Below, one piece after another: positions 24,765 through 32,747 of a stretch of 51,890 nucleotides of DNA (the first letter of the stretch is position 1; every line of letters begins with the position of its first letter). Where the stretch lies: the NCBI GenBank assembly GCA_025451875.1, contig JANWJQ010000076.1, positions 1 through 51,890 on the forward strand, read 5' to 3'. The notes beneath the pieces are model-generated. The model worked only from the letters and a program-made list of their open reading frames with translations, had not been told where the DNA came from and ran no database searches. This DNA is from Rhizomicrobium sp. (lineage in GTDB: Bacteria; Pseudomonadota; Alphaproteobacteria; Micropepsales; Micropepsaceae). A program made the translations under genes and the position numbers.

Positions 24765-25751
24765 CTACGGCAGGAGCACGGCAGCGCCTTCGATATCCCC
24801 GCTGCGCAGTCTGTCCAATGCGATGTTGGCGTCTGCGAGCGCAAACGGCACCGTTGTTGTCTGGATATTCGCCTTGCCGGCAACCGCGAGAAATTCCTCG
24901 CCATCCGCGCGCGTCAGATTCGCCACCGAGCGAATGATGCGCTCCTCCCACAGGATCGCATAAGGGAAGGCCGGAATATCGCTCATATGGATTCCGGCAC
25001 ACACGACGATGCCACCCTTCCCCGTCGCCGCAAGCGCCGCCGGCACAATTGCGCCAACCGGCGCAAAAATCACAGCCGCTTCCAGCTTTTCCGGCGGCGC
25101 CACATCGGAACCGCCTGCCCAAACTGCGCCAAGGCTTCGCGCAAATGCCTGTCCTGCCGCATCGCCGGGTTTGGTGAAGGCAAATACCTCCTGCCCGCGG
25201 TGGCGCGCTACTTGCGCCGCGATGTGAGCTGCCGCGCCGAAGCCATAAAGGCCGAGACGTTTGGCATCGCCCGCAAAACGCAGCGCGCGATAGCCGATCA
25301 GGCCGGCACACATCAGCGGCGCGGCGTCCTGACTGGAAAAACGTTCCGGAATTGGAAAACAGAACCGCTCATCGGCGGTCGTGTATTCCGCGTAGCCGCC
25401 GTCGATCTGGTAACCCGTGAATTTCGCACGGTCGCAAAGATTTTCACGGCCTGATCGGCAATAGTCGCAGACGCCGCATGTCCAGCCAAGCCACGGCACG
25501 CCAACGCGCATGCCCGGCTGCAGCTTCTCGACTTGGGCGCCGCAAATCTCCACCGTGGCAACAATCTCGTGTCCAGGCACCAGCGGGAGCTTGGGATCGG
25601 CTAACTCGCCATCCACGATGTGCAGGTCCGTCCGACAAACGCCGCACGCATGCACGCGCAAAAGCACTTCGCGCGGTCCGGGCTCGCGAACGTGTTTCGT
25701 TGTGTCCAGACGAAGCGATGTCCGCGCTTTATTCAAAATCATCGCACGCAT
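24765..25751 (-). CDS. Zinc-dependent alcohol dehydrogenase
   Basis: The product (328 aa) is a medium-chain dehydrogenase. Catalytic zinc ligands are Cys36 (ACGVCRTDLH) and the GHE at 60-62; structural zinc ligands are Cys92, Cys95, Cys98 and Cys106. The Rossmann region has LYGFGAAAH, a changed version of the usual GxGxxG. It probably oxidises or reduces short alcohols/aldehydes with NAD(H), which would help redox balance under low oxygen. The ATG at 25751 has GGAG 9 bases upstream. It lies 22 bases after the kinase gene, probably one operon. Confidence 0.9.
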   Translation of the reverse strand: MRAMILNKARTSLRLDTTKHVREPGPREVLLRVHACGVCRTDLHIVDGELADPKLPLVPGHEIVATVEICGAQVEKLQPGMRVGVPWLGWTCGVCDYCRSGRENLCDRAKFTGYQIDGGYAEYTTADERFCFPIPERFSSQDAAPLMCAGLIGYRALRFAGDAKRLGLYGFGAAAHIAAQVARHRGQEVFAFTKPGDAAGQAFARSLGAVWAGGSDVAPPEKLEAAVIFAPVGAIVPAALAATGKGGIVVCAGIHMSDIPAFPYAILWEERIIRSVANLTRADGEEFLAVAGKANIQTTTVPFALADANIALDRLRSGDIEGAAVLLP

Positions 25752-25773
25752 GGATAGTCACTCCCTCAACGCC

Positions 25774-27330
25774 TCAGGCATGGTGTGCACTCGTGGTAGT
25801 GCCGGAATCATAGTCTATTCCGAGAGCGGAACATGCACGCCGAAGCGTATCTTCAGGTGTTCCACCGGCATCGACAGTGACCCATCCCGTCGGAGAAGTA
25901 GTTGCAGCGCGCTGTTTATGCAGGACCTCAACCGTTGCATCCGACGCATCATTCCGGCGCGCGGTTACCCGTTGCTCCAGTGTCGCCAACGGTGCATCGA
26001 GCCAGATTGGATGAAATGCAACGCGCGCTTGGCTTGCCAGAGCGGCGGCACCTTCCCGTTCCTCATCGGTGCCGTAGACTGCGTCTATGACCACGCCATG
26101 GCCCGCTGCGAGGACTTCAGCCGCGCGCGAGGACAACAAATCATAGACCTTACGCGTGGTATCGGCAGCGTAGGCAGCGTCCGGTAGTGTTACACTCTCC
26201 GGGACGCCCCAGAGCGACTTTCGCAAAACGTCGCTGCGCAAAACGATTGCACCGGGTGCCGCGCCGATCATCGGCGCCAGGACGCGGCCCAGCGTGGACT
26301 TTCCTGTCCCCGAAATGCCGCCCAATACAACAAGCTGCGGCTTGGCCGGAACAAGGAAACGGATTGCGTCCTCAAGATAGCACAACGCGTCTCTTTCGAT
26401 GTCTCCCGTGTCATTCGCTTGAGCCGCCTTCACATGTGCGCGCACCGCCGCGCGACAAGACAGAAACAACGGCAGCGGCGCCAGTCCGCCAAAATCGCCG
26501 GTGCGCTCTAAATATCTGTTCAGCAAAACATTCGCGAATTGCCGCTCCGCCGCATGTTCGAGATCCATCAGCAGAAAGGCGAGATCATAGAAGACGTCGA
26601 TGTGAGAAAAGGCCTCGCTGAACTCGATGGCGTCGAACAGAAGCGTCTCACCGTTCATCATGCAGACATTGTTGAGATGCAAATCGCCGTGACAGTGCCG
26701 CACAAATCCGGAATCGCGCCGCGCGTCGAGCCGCGCCGTCATAGTCTTCACCGCCTCACGCGCGGCCGCCGCATATGTCGCAATCCGCTCGCGCGCGAAC
26801 GGTTTGCCTTCAAACGACATCAGAACCTGAACATTCTCTTCCACGACATCCGCGATGCCCGCCGCGCCGCCGAACCTCCACGTCGTTTCCGCTTTCACAT
26901 GAAATTCCGCAACGGCTTCGGCAAGCCGGCGCATGATGGCATCGTCCAACGCCCCACGCCTGCGCATCTGCTCCAACAGTGCGGACTGGGGAAAACGCTT
27001 CATCACCACAACCCAGTCCAACGCTCCGGGGTCAGAGCTTGCACCGAAGCGGAGCTTTTCATCGGCACCGTGAACGATGGCGCGAACCTCAAGATATAGG
27101 GACGGTGCCATCCGTTTGTTAACGGTGAGCTCCGCCTCGCAAGCCGCGCGCCTTCGTTCCGGCGTTGAATAATCCATATACGGAAACCGAACGGCACGTT
27201 TCAGCTTGTATGCGAAGTCGCCGATCAAAAAGACGATCGCTCCATGGGTTTCATGGCGCTCTATCGCGCCAGCGGGAAGACCATAGCTCGACGGCTCGGA
27301 AAGAAACGCAATGACCTCATTCTGGTCCAT
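25774..27330 (-). CDS. Aminoglycoside phosphotransferase-like domain fused to a P-loop kinase domain
   Basis: The product (518 aa) has two parts. Residues 1-320 are APH-like, with the catalytic HGDLHLNN (214-221) and DAIEF (233-237). Residues 330-518 are an AAA_33/zeta-toxin-like P-loop kinase with Walker A GGISGTGKST (337-346). Fused proteins of this kind are widespread in proteobacteria without a proven substrate; drug resistance should not be assumed. The ATG at 27330 has AGAGGAAAGG just upstream and is preferred to an in-frame start at 27396. No FixK-type box is seen in the 70 bases upstream. It is followed by the alcohol dehydrogenase after 22 bases. Confidence 0.85.
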   Translation of the reverse strand: MDQNEVIAFLSEPSSYGLPAGAIERHETHGAIVFLIGDFAYKLKRAVRFPYMDYSTPERRRAACEAELTVNKRMAPSLYLEVRAIVHGADEKLRFGASSDPGALDWVVVMKRFPQSALLEQMRRRGALDDAIMRRLAEAVAEFHVKAETTWRFGGAAGIADVVEENVQVLMSFEGKPFARERIATYAAAAREAVKTMTARLDARRDSGFVRHCHGDLHLNNVCMMNGETLLFDAIEFSEAFSHIDVFYDLAFLLMDLEHAAERQFANVLLNRYLERTGDFGGLAPLPLFLSCRAAVRAHVKAAQANDTGDIERDALCYLEDAIRFLVPAKPQLVVLGGISGTGKSTLGRVLAPMIGAAPGAIVLRSDVLRKSLWGVPESVTLPDAAYAADTTRKVYDLLSSRAAEVLAAGHGVVIDAVYGTDEEREGAAALASQARVAFHPIWLDAPLATLEQRVTARRNDASDATVEVLHKQRAATTSPTGWVTVDAGGTPEDTLRRACSALGIDYDSGTTTSAHHA

Positions 27331-27400
27331 GGCCTTTCCTCTGGAAAAATACGAAGACGGCGCTCGACAATCCCGCGATGAGCAGCGTAAGCACAATGCG

Positions 27401-27832
27401 TCAATGCAGGTGCCAGTTGCCGTCCGCCTCGAGGCAGGCGGTGCCCTGCCTTAGATATCGACGACCACTGATCGCGTGATTCAGCGCGAAATCGCGACAT
27501 CGTGCGCCGTGATCGCGAAATTCCCAAGTCGCGCGGGATAGCCCGCGGCTCTTACCGTTCAACCACGCATATTGATTGCCGATGGGTCTGCGCAACGCCA
27601 AGGCGAGCGCGTGGAAGGCAGCCGGGCGATCCGCACAGACGAGGTCGCTGGCGATCACCGCGCCGGACCTGCCTTCCAGAATGATGCCATCCAGTGCATC
27701 CGCCACTTCCGCGTCAGAGGTGTTTTCGAGAGCGCAATCGGCACCATAATAGAAATGCCTTTCGGACCGCGCCTCACCCATCAGCATGGGCAGCAGTGCG
27801 AAAACGCCGCAGAATTTTGTAATTGGTTTCAT
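27401..27832 (-). CDS. Exported hypothetical protein with surface-antigen-like C-terminus
   Basis: The product (143 aa) has a signal peptide of about 22 residues (ending GEARS) and four or more cysteines in the mature part. The C-terminal stretch (CRDFALNHAISGRRYLRQG, then TACLEADGNW) resembles the tail of 17-kDa surface-antigen-type proteins, in which Cys-R-x-[FY] and G-T-A-C-x-x-x-D-G-x-W recur. It is therefore likely periplasmic or outer-membrane associated. The function is unknown. A weak FixK-type box lies 37 bases upstream. Confidence 0.65.
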   Translation of the reverse strand: MKPITKFCGVFALLPMLMGEARSERHFYYGADCALENTSDAEVADALDGIILEGRSGAVIASDLVCADRPAAFHALALALRRPIGNQYAWLNGKSRGLSRATWEFRDHGARCRDFALNHAISGRRYLRQGTACLEADGNWHLH

Positions 27833-27868
27833 GCACTTGAAGTAGAAACCGGAGCGGCGGGCTCATCA

Positions 27869-27882
27869 TTGCTTGAGATCAA
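27869..27882. promoter_or_regulatory. Weak FixK/FNR-type box
   Basis: TTGCTTGAGATCAA: one mismatch in the left half-site. It ends 37 bases from the start at 27832 (-), closer than usual. Confidence 0.35.
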
Positions 27883-27891
27883 CCCCGGGGA

Positions 27892-28431
27892 TCACCAGCG
27901 CCGGACCCGCCCCACATCCACATGGACGAAATCCTGCGACGGATAGTATCCGACGCCGCCAGCCTGAAGCACGAGGGCGGCGTTGTGCAGCCGGTCGAGC
28001 GGGACGTCGGCAAGCCGTATATCCATAGCCATGCCCTTCATATGAAGGCTGTGAGCGGCCACTCCGTTGCTCTGTTCGTGCATGGCGGCATTGGTCGCGG
28101 GCGAACGGTAGCCAGAGATCACTTGGACCTCCGACGCGCTCCCCAACTGCCGCTGGAGAAGACACACAAGATCCAGAAGCTTTGGCTCGATGGTGTGGAC
28201 CTCATTGTTGCGATAGTCGCGCAGCAGATGGTCGGCGGCCGTCAGGGCATCCGGCACATAGGCGCCTTCGACCCAATAGTCGAAACTTCGGCTTTCGCCA
28301 GTATGCAGGTTGCTCAGGGCCAGTGACCGGATATTCGTCTGTCCCGTTTTCGCCAAGGCCGGACTCGCGACGCCGGTGACAAGCGCGGCGCCGGCCAGGC
28401 GCAATACGCAGCGCCTCTTGAGATGTTTCAT
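27892..28431 (-). CDS. DUF882 / M15-like murein endopeptidase-type protein, Tat-like signal
   Basis: The product (179 aa) starts MKHLKRRCVLRLAGAALVTG, a signal with twin positive charges before the hydrophobic core. The DUF882 (YcbK-like) fold follows: VISGYRSPATN, a zinc-site HSLHMKGMAMDIR and DFVHVD near the C-terminus. The conserved His/Asp residues fit an M15-type metallopeptidase acting on peptidoglycan cross-links in the periplasm. The ATG at 28431 is used; a GTG at 28443 is an alternative, and neither has a strong ribosome binding site. It lies directly after the L,D-transpeptidase gene (- strand), and the pair suggests joint cell-wall remodelling. Confidence 0.82.
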   Translation of the reverse strand: MKHLKRRCVLRLAGAALVTGVASPALAKTGQTNIRSLALSNLHTGESRSFDYWVEGAYVPDALTAADHLLRDYRNNEVHTIEPKLLDLVCLLQRQLGSASEVQVISGYRSPATNAAMHEQSNGVAAHSLHMKGMAMDIRLADVPLDRLHNAALVLQAGGVGYYPSQDFVHVDVGRVRRW

Positions 28432-28502
28432 ACACACACTCACGGTTTGCGGCGCGCGCTTATGCGCGCGTCGTGGGCCATACGATTATAGAAAGTCGTG
28501 AA

Positions 28503-30086
28503 CTATCCAGCCGAAACGGCCTGGCAATTCACGTTCAGCGATACACGACCAAGCAGATGCCCCGCTAAAGCGGCAAGCAACCGGCCGTCCCGCCCGTAGA
28601 TATCGGGCCTGAAACCGACGGCGCCGTCCTGATCGGCGATCGCTGTCCAATAGAGCACATAAACAGGCAGGGTCTTGTCAAGAGAAATCCGCTGGTTGAC
28701 GCCAGTGGCGATCAATGCCTCGAGTTTGTCCTTTGCCGCAGCGGCATCACCGGTCAACGCGTAAGAGGCAAGCGGCTCAATCTGCTGCACGCGCATGCAT
28801 CCGTGGCTGAAATGCCGGTCATTGCGCGCGAACAGGCGGCGCGCCGGCGTATCGTGCAAATAGGAATCGAACCGGTTCGGCATTTCGAGCTTGAGAAAGC
28901 CGAGGGCATTGCCCGCGCCGGGCCGTTGCTTCAACGTGCCGTCCCCCGCAACGAAAATATGCTGGCTCGCCATATAACCGGGATGGCGCCGCTCCTTCGG
29001 AAGGATTTCTTTGCGCGCAATCGTGGTTGGAATATTCCAATAGGGATTGACCGTGAGCGCAACCACTTGAGCGGCAAATATCGGCGTGGGCGTCGCAGGT
29101 TTTCCCGCGATGATCCTGGAAGTGAGAACGATCTTGCCGTGATCGACGACCTTCAAGGTCGCATCAGCGGTGTTCACTTCGATGTATTGCTGCTGGAATG
29201 CCGGCAGCCAACGCCAGCGCTCCATATTGGCGACAATCTGGCCAATTCTTTGCCTCACGGGAATATTGAGCGTGGCGAGCGTTTCTTTCCCCACAGCTCC
29301 CGTTTCTTCAAGTCCATTCTGCGATTGATAACGTCTTATCGCGTCTTGGAATGCAGTCGCCGTCTCTGGCTCGGCATTCAAACCCGGATCTTCGACAGCG
29401 AGACGACGCCACAAAGAGGCGAAAGCGGCTTCATCCCCCTCTTGAGGTATGGCCGATATTTGAGACCATCCGCCTTCACCTTCGATCGCGCGATACCGTG
29501 AGAGCCCTGCTTTCAGGTTTTCATATTCCTGATGCGGCGGTTGCAGTGACATCAAGGTTTGCTGCAGCGCTCCGGACACCAATGCATTTGATAGGGACGA
29601 AACCGAATCGAACCAGGTAACGGGAAGTTCGACACCGTTCTCGATCTGCGATGGCGCGATCCGCCCCCCGCGCAGATCGTGCATGTAGTCGAGCACCCCG
29701 GCGGTGAGCAGAAGATCAGCCTCCGCCATCGCAGCGGGCGATCCCAAAGACTGCCGCAGCCGGATGGCAGCGATATGATAAACGGCCGGATCCAGTCCAT
29801 CTGCGCCTGCACCCTCCAGCGCCGCCAGCGCGACCGCCGCATCACGATCCTGCTGCACGCCGCCCTGCCAAGCAGGTGCCAGATTCCTTCCGCCGTAGAA
29901 GCGGCGCAGATTATCAAGATTCAGGTGATAGGCACTCAGGGACGCGCTGGGACGCGCAAGCGCTTCTTGTATCGCGAACGCGGAAGATTCCTGAGAATTG
30001 CCCGGAACCGGCATGGCTGGCCACTGGGCGAAGGCAACGCCAGTCAGAACTGTTACAACCAGAAAACCATAGACAAAGAGACGCAA
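28503..30086 (-). CDS. L,D-transpeptidase, YcbB/LdtD type
   Basis: From the TTG at 30086 the protein is 527 aa, with a signal peptide (MRLFVYGFLVVTVLTGVAFA), a scaffold domain, a peptidoglycan-binding repeat (about 240-275, AFQDAIRRYQSQNGLEETG) and an YkuD catalytic domain with SHGCMRV; the catalytic Cys is residue 430. It forms 3-3 cross-links in peptidoglycan in the periplasm. The TTG has AGGAG 9 bases upstream and lies 55 bases from a FixK-type box. Reading from an earlier start at 30263 would place a long charged segment before the signal peptide and would run across that box. Confidence 0.85.
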   Translation of the reverse strand: MRLFVYGFLVVTVLTGVAFAQWPAMPVPGNSQESSAFAIQEALARPSASLSAYHLNLDNLRRFYGGRNLAPAWQGGVQQDRDAAVALAALEGAGADGLDPAVYHIAAIRLRQSLGSPAAMAEADLLLTAGVLDYMHDLRGGRIAPSQIENGVELPVTWFDSVSSLSNALVSGALQQTLMSLQPPHQEYENLKAGLSRYRAIEGEGGWSQISAIPQEGDEAAFASLWRRLAVEDPGLNAEPETATAFQDAIRRYQSQNGLEETGAVGKETLATLNIPVRQRIGQIVANMERWRWLPAFQQQYIEVNTADATLKVVDHGKIVLTSRIIAGKPATPTPIFAAQVVALTVNPYWNIPTTIARKEILPKERRHPGYMASQHIFVAGDGTLKQRPGAGNALGFLKLEMPNRFDSYLHDTPARRLFARNDRHFSHGCMRVQQIEPLASYALTGDAAAAKDKLEALIATGVNQRISLDKTLPVYVLYWTAIADQDGAVGFRPDIYGRDGRLLAALAGHLLGRVSLNVNCQAVSAG

Positions 30087-30140
30087 TACACCGGCTCCTA
30101 TGACAATCCGGCCATAGACACCGAATTCCAGAATTTCGCT

Positions 30141-30154
30141 TTGTTTCAGATCAA
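30141..30154. promoter_or_regulatory. FixK/FNR-type box
   Basis: TTGTTTCAGATCAA, one mismatch in the left half-site. It lies 55 bases upstream of the TTG start of the L,D-transpeptidase (30086, -). Confidence 0.5.
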
Positions 30155-30274
30155 GCCCTGCCACTATCTGTTGGCGGCTTTTAAAGCGGCTTTGGAACAA
30201 AAGGAATCTACTTCGTTCAACGAAAGAAGGGATCGCCGCCACGAGACGGCGATCCGAATTCATGCGCGCGAGCG

Positions 30275-30925
30275 CTACCCAATCGAAAGACGATCATCAA
30301 CCGTCCGCACGCCAGGCGCGGACCAGACCGCACTTTCGACCATCCGGCGTTCCTGCAAGCTGTGAACGGCTCCCTCAAGCTTAACCGCACCTCCGTCGAG
30401 AACATGGATGCCGATATCACGCGCCTCGACTTCAGCGTTGCGCTTCAGAGCCTTTTCAATCCTGAGCTTTATGTCGGCGGGTTGTGCGCGAGGCTTGATG
30501 GCGATGTTATTGATGACACCCGCCACGCCGGAAAGCTTTCGCACGGCACTTTCCGCGGCGGCGCGCTGGAATTGCCATTCGGTCTGGCCCGTTAGCGTGA
30601 CCCAGCCATCCCGCACCGTCGGCTGAACCGCGCCCTTTGGAACCACCGCATTCCATTCCAAGATGTCGACTGCGCGCTTGGCGATCTGGTCGTCCGAGGT
30701 CTTCTTGTCGGACGGGTACCGCACTTCAAGCTCCTGGGCGATCGCCTTCACGCCGCGCACTCTGCGAACAGCTGCTTCCGCAGCAACCTTTTCCGCGTAG
30801 CTTGATACATGGCCAGTCAAGGTAACCACACCACTCGCGACAGCGACACCGATATTTGTGGAACTGACGCTAGGCTCGTAATCCAGCTCATCAAGAACCT
30901 CTTGACGAAGAAACTTGTCTGTCAT
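30275..30925 (-). CDS. BON-domain protein (three BON repeats)
   Basis: The product (216 aa) has three BON domains (about 3-70, 78-147, 150-216), each with the G-V-V/x-L-x-G-x-V pattern (GVVTLTGHVSS, GWVTLTGQTEW, GAVKLEGAVHS). There is no signal peptide, so it is probably cytosolic, unlike OsmY. BON domains bind phospholipid or partner proteins and are common in osmotic and stress regulons. A FixK-type box lies 57 bases upstream of the ATG. Confidence 0.88.
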   Translation of the reverse strand: MTDKFLRQEVLDELDYEPSVSSTNIGVAVASGVVTLTGHVSSYAEKVAAEAAVRRVRGVKAIAQELEVRYPSDKKTSDDQIAKRAVDILEWNAVVPKGAVQPTVRDGWVTLTGQTEWQFQRAAAESAVRKLSGVAGVINNIAIKPRAQPADIKLRIEKALKRNAEVEARDIGIHVLDGGAVKLEGAVHSLQERRMVESAVWSAPGVRTVDDRLSIG

Positions 30926-30981
30926 GTGCCGCTCCTGTCTTACCTGTTTGGATTAGTAGAGCCCGGCCGAGCACCACATTC

Positions 30982-30995
30982 TTGAGGCAAATCAA
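30982..30995. promoter_or_regulatory. FixK/FNR-type box
   Basis: TTGAGGCAAATCAA, one left half-site mismatch. It lies 57 bases upstream of the BON gene (30925, -). Confidence 0.58.
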
Positions 30996-31035
30996 ATCCG
31001 CATCTGGAACTCCCCTGATACTATAATGTTGGCTG

Positions 31036-31049
31036 TTGATCGACCTCAA
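31036..31049. promoter_or_regulatory. FixK/FNR-type box
   Basis: TTGATCGACCTCAA, one right half-site mismatch. It ends 54 bases upstream of the TTG start at 31103 (+). Confidence 0.58.
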
Positions 31050-31102
31050 AGACGATCGTTCGAGCTCGAATATTAGAGAGGCGCACAATTGGAGATCGTG
31101 CT

Positions 31103-31639
31103 TTGCAAATCGGAGATATGAGCCACGATGAATGCGTCGATGTCCTAAAACGAGCGCATTTTGGACATTTGGGTTGTGCTCACAACGGCCAACCATACGT
31201 CAGCCCGATATTTTTTGCATACGATGACAACGCCCTTTCGCTCTATTCCGTTACGACGCTGGGAAGAAAAATGAGCTGGATGAGGGCCAATCCGCTCGTC
31301 TGCATGGAAATTGACGAAATCGCAAATGCACAGAATTGGCTTAGCGTCATTGTGTTCGGGACTTTTGAAGAGCTGCCGGACACTCCGCATTTCCTATCAC
31401 AGAGGCAACATGCCTATGAATTGCTGCAAAGACGGCCCATGTGGTGGGAACCGGCCTACGTGAAGACGATAATAAAAGGCGCAGACCGTCCGCTAGACGT
31501 TGCTTACTTCCTGGTTCGGATCAACACGCTCTCAGGCCGCCGCAGCATGCCCGACCCGGAAATGCGTCCAAAACCCATGTTCCGGAATCGACTCTCTCAG
31601 TGGCTCGGAAAGCCACGTCCGGCCAAGCCGTTTCATTGA
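31103..31639 (+). CDS. Pyridoxamine 5'-phosphate oxidase-like flavin-nucleotide-binding protein
   Basis: The product (178 aa) matches the split-barrel family related to nitroimidazole-resistance proteins: SHDECVDVLKRAHFGHLGC, GQPYVSPIFFAYDD, GRKMSWMRANPLVCMEID and NWLSVIVFGTFEEL. It likely binds FMN in the cytosol; the substrate is not known. The TTG at 31103 has GGAG 9 bases upstream, gives the usual family N-terminus and fits the 54-base spacing to the box. An ATG at 31118 (GGAG 2 bases upstream of it, too close to be ideal) is the alternative. The long C-terminal tail rich in R, P and K is unusual. Confidence 0.82.
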   Translation: MQIGDMSHDECVDVLKRAHFGHLGCAHNGQPYVSPIFFAYDDNALSLYSVTTLGRKMSWMRANPLVCMEIDEIANAQNWLSVIVFGTFEELPDTPHFLSQRQHAYELLQRRPMWWEPAYVKTIIKGADRPLDVAYFLVRINTLSGRRSMPDPEMRPKPMFRNRLSQWLGKPRPAKPFH

Positions 31640-31719
31640 AATGGCATGATCCAGGAAATCTTGCTCAAAGACATCGCTCCAACAGTTCTGAATAACAGTT
31701 CCAGGTGTCTGAGTTCGGA

Positions 31720-32514
31720 TCAATGCGAGCACGTCTGCGCATCATTTGGCAGCGGAAATATTATAACAAATTTCGTGCCACTATCTCCTGCCCCTCGACC
31801 GTACTGCAGTTCTCCATTGAGGCGTTGGATCAAGGATCCAATAATCTTCATCCCAAGCCCCTTGCAGAGCGCGGGGTCGAAGTTTGACGGCAGTGGCGTT
31901 CCGCAATTTACAACCGAAATCGATGAAATGTTCTGCGCCCCCGTTTCCAAGTTCACGCAAATCGGATAGCTCCCATGCTTCACAGCGTTCATCAGCAATT
32001 CGCTCACCGCTAAGGCGAGCGGCGTCGCGCTCTCGATGGGCATGTCGATCTCAGTCCCTTCACATGCGATCTCAGCTTCCGAGTCACCGGCCGAGAGCAT
32101 CCCAGAGAAGTCATGACAGAGCTCATCGAGATATTGCTTGAATCGAACTGTTTTTCGGCCGTCGAGACAATGCAGGCGCTGATGAATGCGCGCGATCGCG
32201 GCAACTCTATCGGCGGCGGCCAGCAACACCTCTTTGCATTCCGGATTTGACGACGCACGGCTTTGCAGCGAAAGAAAGCTGGCGGCTATTTGCAACCCAT
32301 TTAACAAGCGGTGGTCTGACTCCCGGCTCAAGATTTTCTGTTGCCTGATGAGCTCATCCTTCTCCCTAAGGAGATCTTCCTCTCGCGCTAGAGCTTGACG
32401 AAGGCTGGCAAGGGGGCAGCCGGGGGCTTCCAATTCGCATACGAAATCAGAGCATTTTTCACCGAACGCAGCTTGTGAATTCGGCTCCCGATCGATCTGA
32501 TGCCCTGCAACCAT
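31720..32514 (-). CDS. Sensor histidine kinase of the HisKA_2 family
   Basis: The product (264 aa) has a Cys-bearing N-terminal segment (Cys21, Cys26, Cys33), a coiled coil (about 38-65, LRQALAREEDLLREKDELIRQ), the HisKA_2 phosphoacceptor His68 (ESDHRLLNGLQ) and an HATPase domain with N box SELLMNAVKHGS and G boxes KGLGMKIIG / GDSGTKF. It has no membrane segment or PAS domain; the input may be the short Cys-rich N-terminus. No partner response regulator lies beside it. The ATG at 32514 is chosen because the only longer frame begins inside the FixK-type box at 32582-32595. Confidence 0.83.
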   Translation of the reverse strand: MVAGHQIDREPNSQAAFGEKCSDFVCELEAPGCPLASLRQALAREEDLLREKDELIRQQKILSRESDHRLLNGLQIAASFLSLQSRASSNPECKEVLLAAADRVAAIARIHQRLHCLDGRKTVRFKQYLDELCHDFSGMLSAGDSEAEIACEGTEIDMPIESATPLALAVSELLMNAVKHGSYPICVNLETGAQNISSISVVNCGTPLPSNFDPALCKGLGMKIIGSLIQRLNGELQYGRGAGDSGTKFVIIFPLPNDAQTCSH

Positions 32515-32581
32515 GGATAGTTTCCATTCTACTATCGGCAGTATTCGCAGCACCAGAGTTGCAGATTGTACTGTGGTGAGG

Positions 32582-32595
32582 CTGATGCAGATCAA
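32582..32595. promoter_or_regulatory. FixK/FNR-type box
   Basis: CTGATGCAGATCAA. It lies 68 bases upstream of the kinase start (32514, -) and overlaps an upstream TTG (32595) that could otherwise be taken as a start. Confidence 0.65.
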
Positions 32596-32681
32596 TTACG
32601 TATTTGGACCTATCGGAAGTTGACGATGCGGATCACTCACACCAGATCTTCTGGTCCTCGCGTCCAAAGTTTCGAAGCTAG

Positions 32682-32701
32682 GCCGCCGTTGGTCAGGCGG
32701 C
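32682..32701 (-). terminator. Possible hairpin downstream of ftsH
   Basis: GCCGCC (32682-32687) pairs with GGCGGC (32696-32701) around an 8-base loop, about 45-65 bases after the ftsH stop. No clear T run follows, so support is weak. Confidence 0.3.
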
Positions 32702-32747
32702 ACACCTGAAGTGCGCTCCGGAAAACGCGCGAACGCTTATGCCGCAC

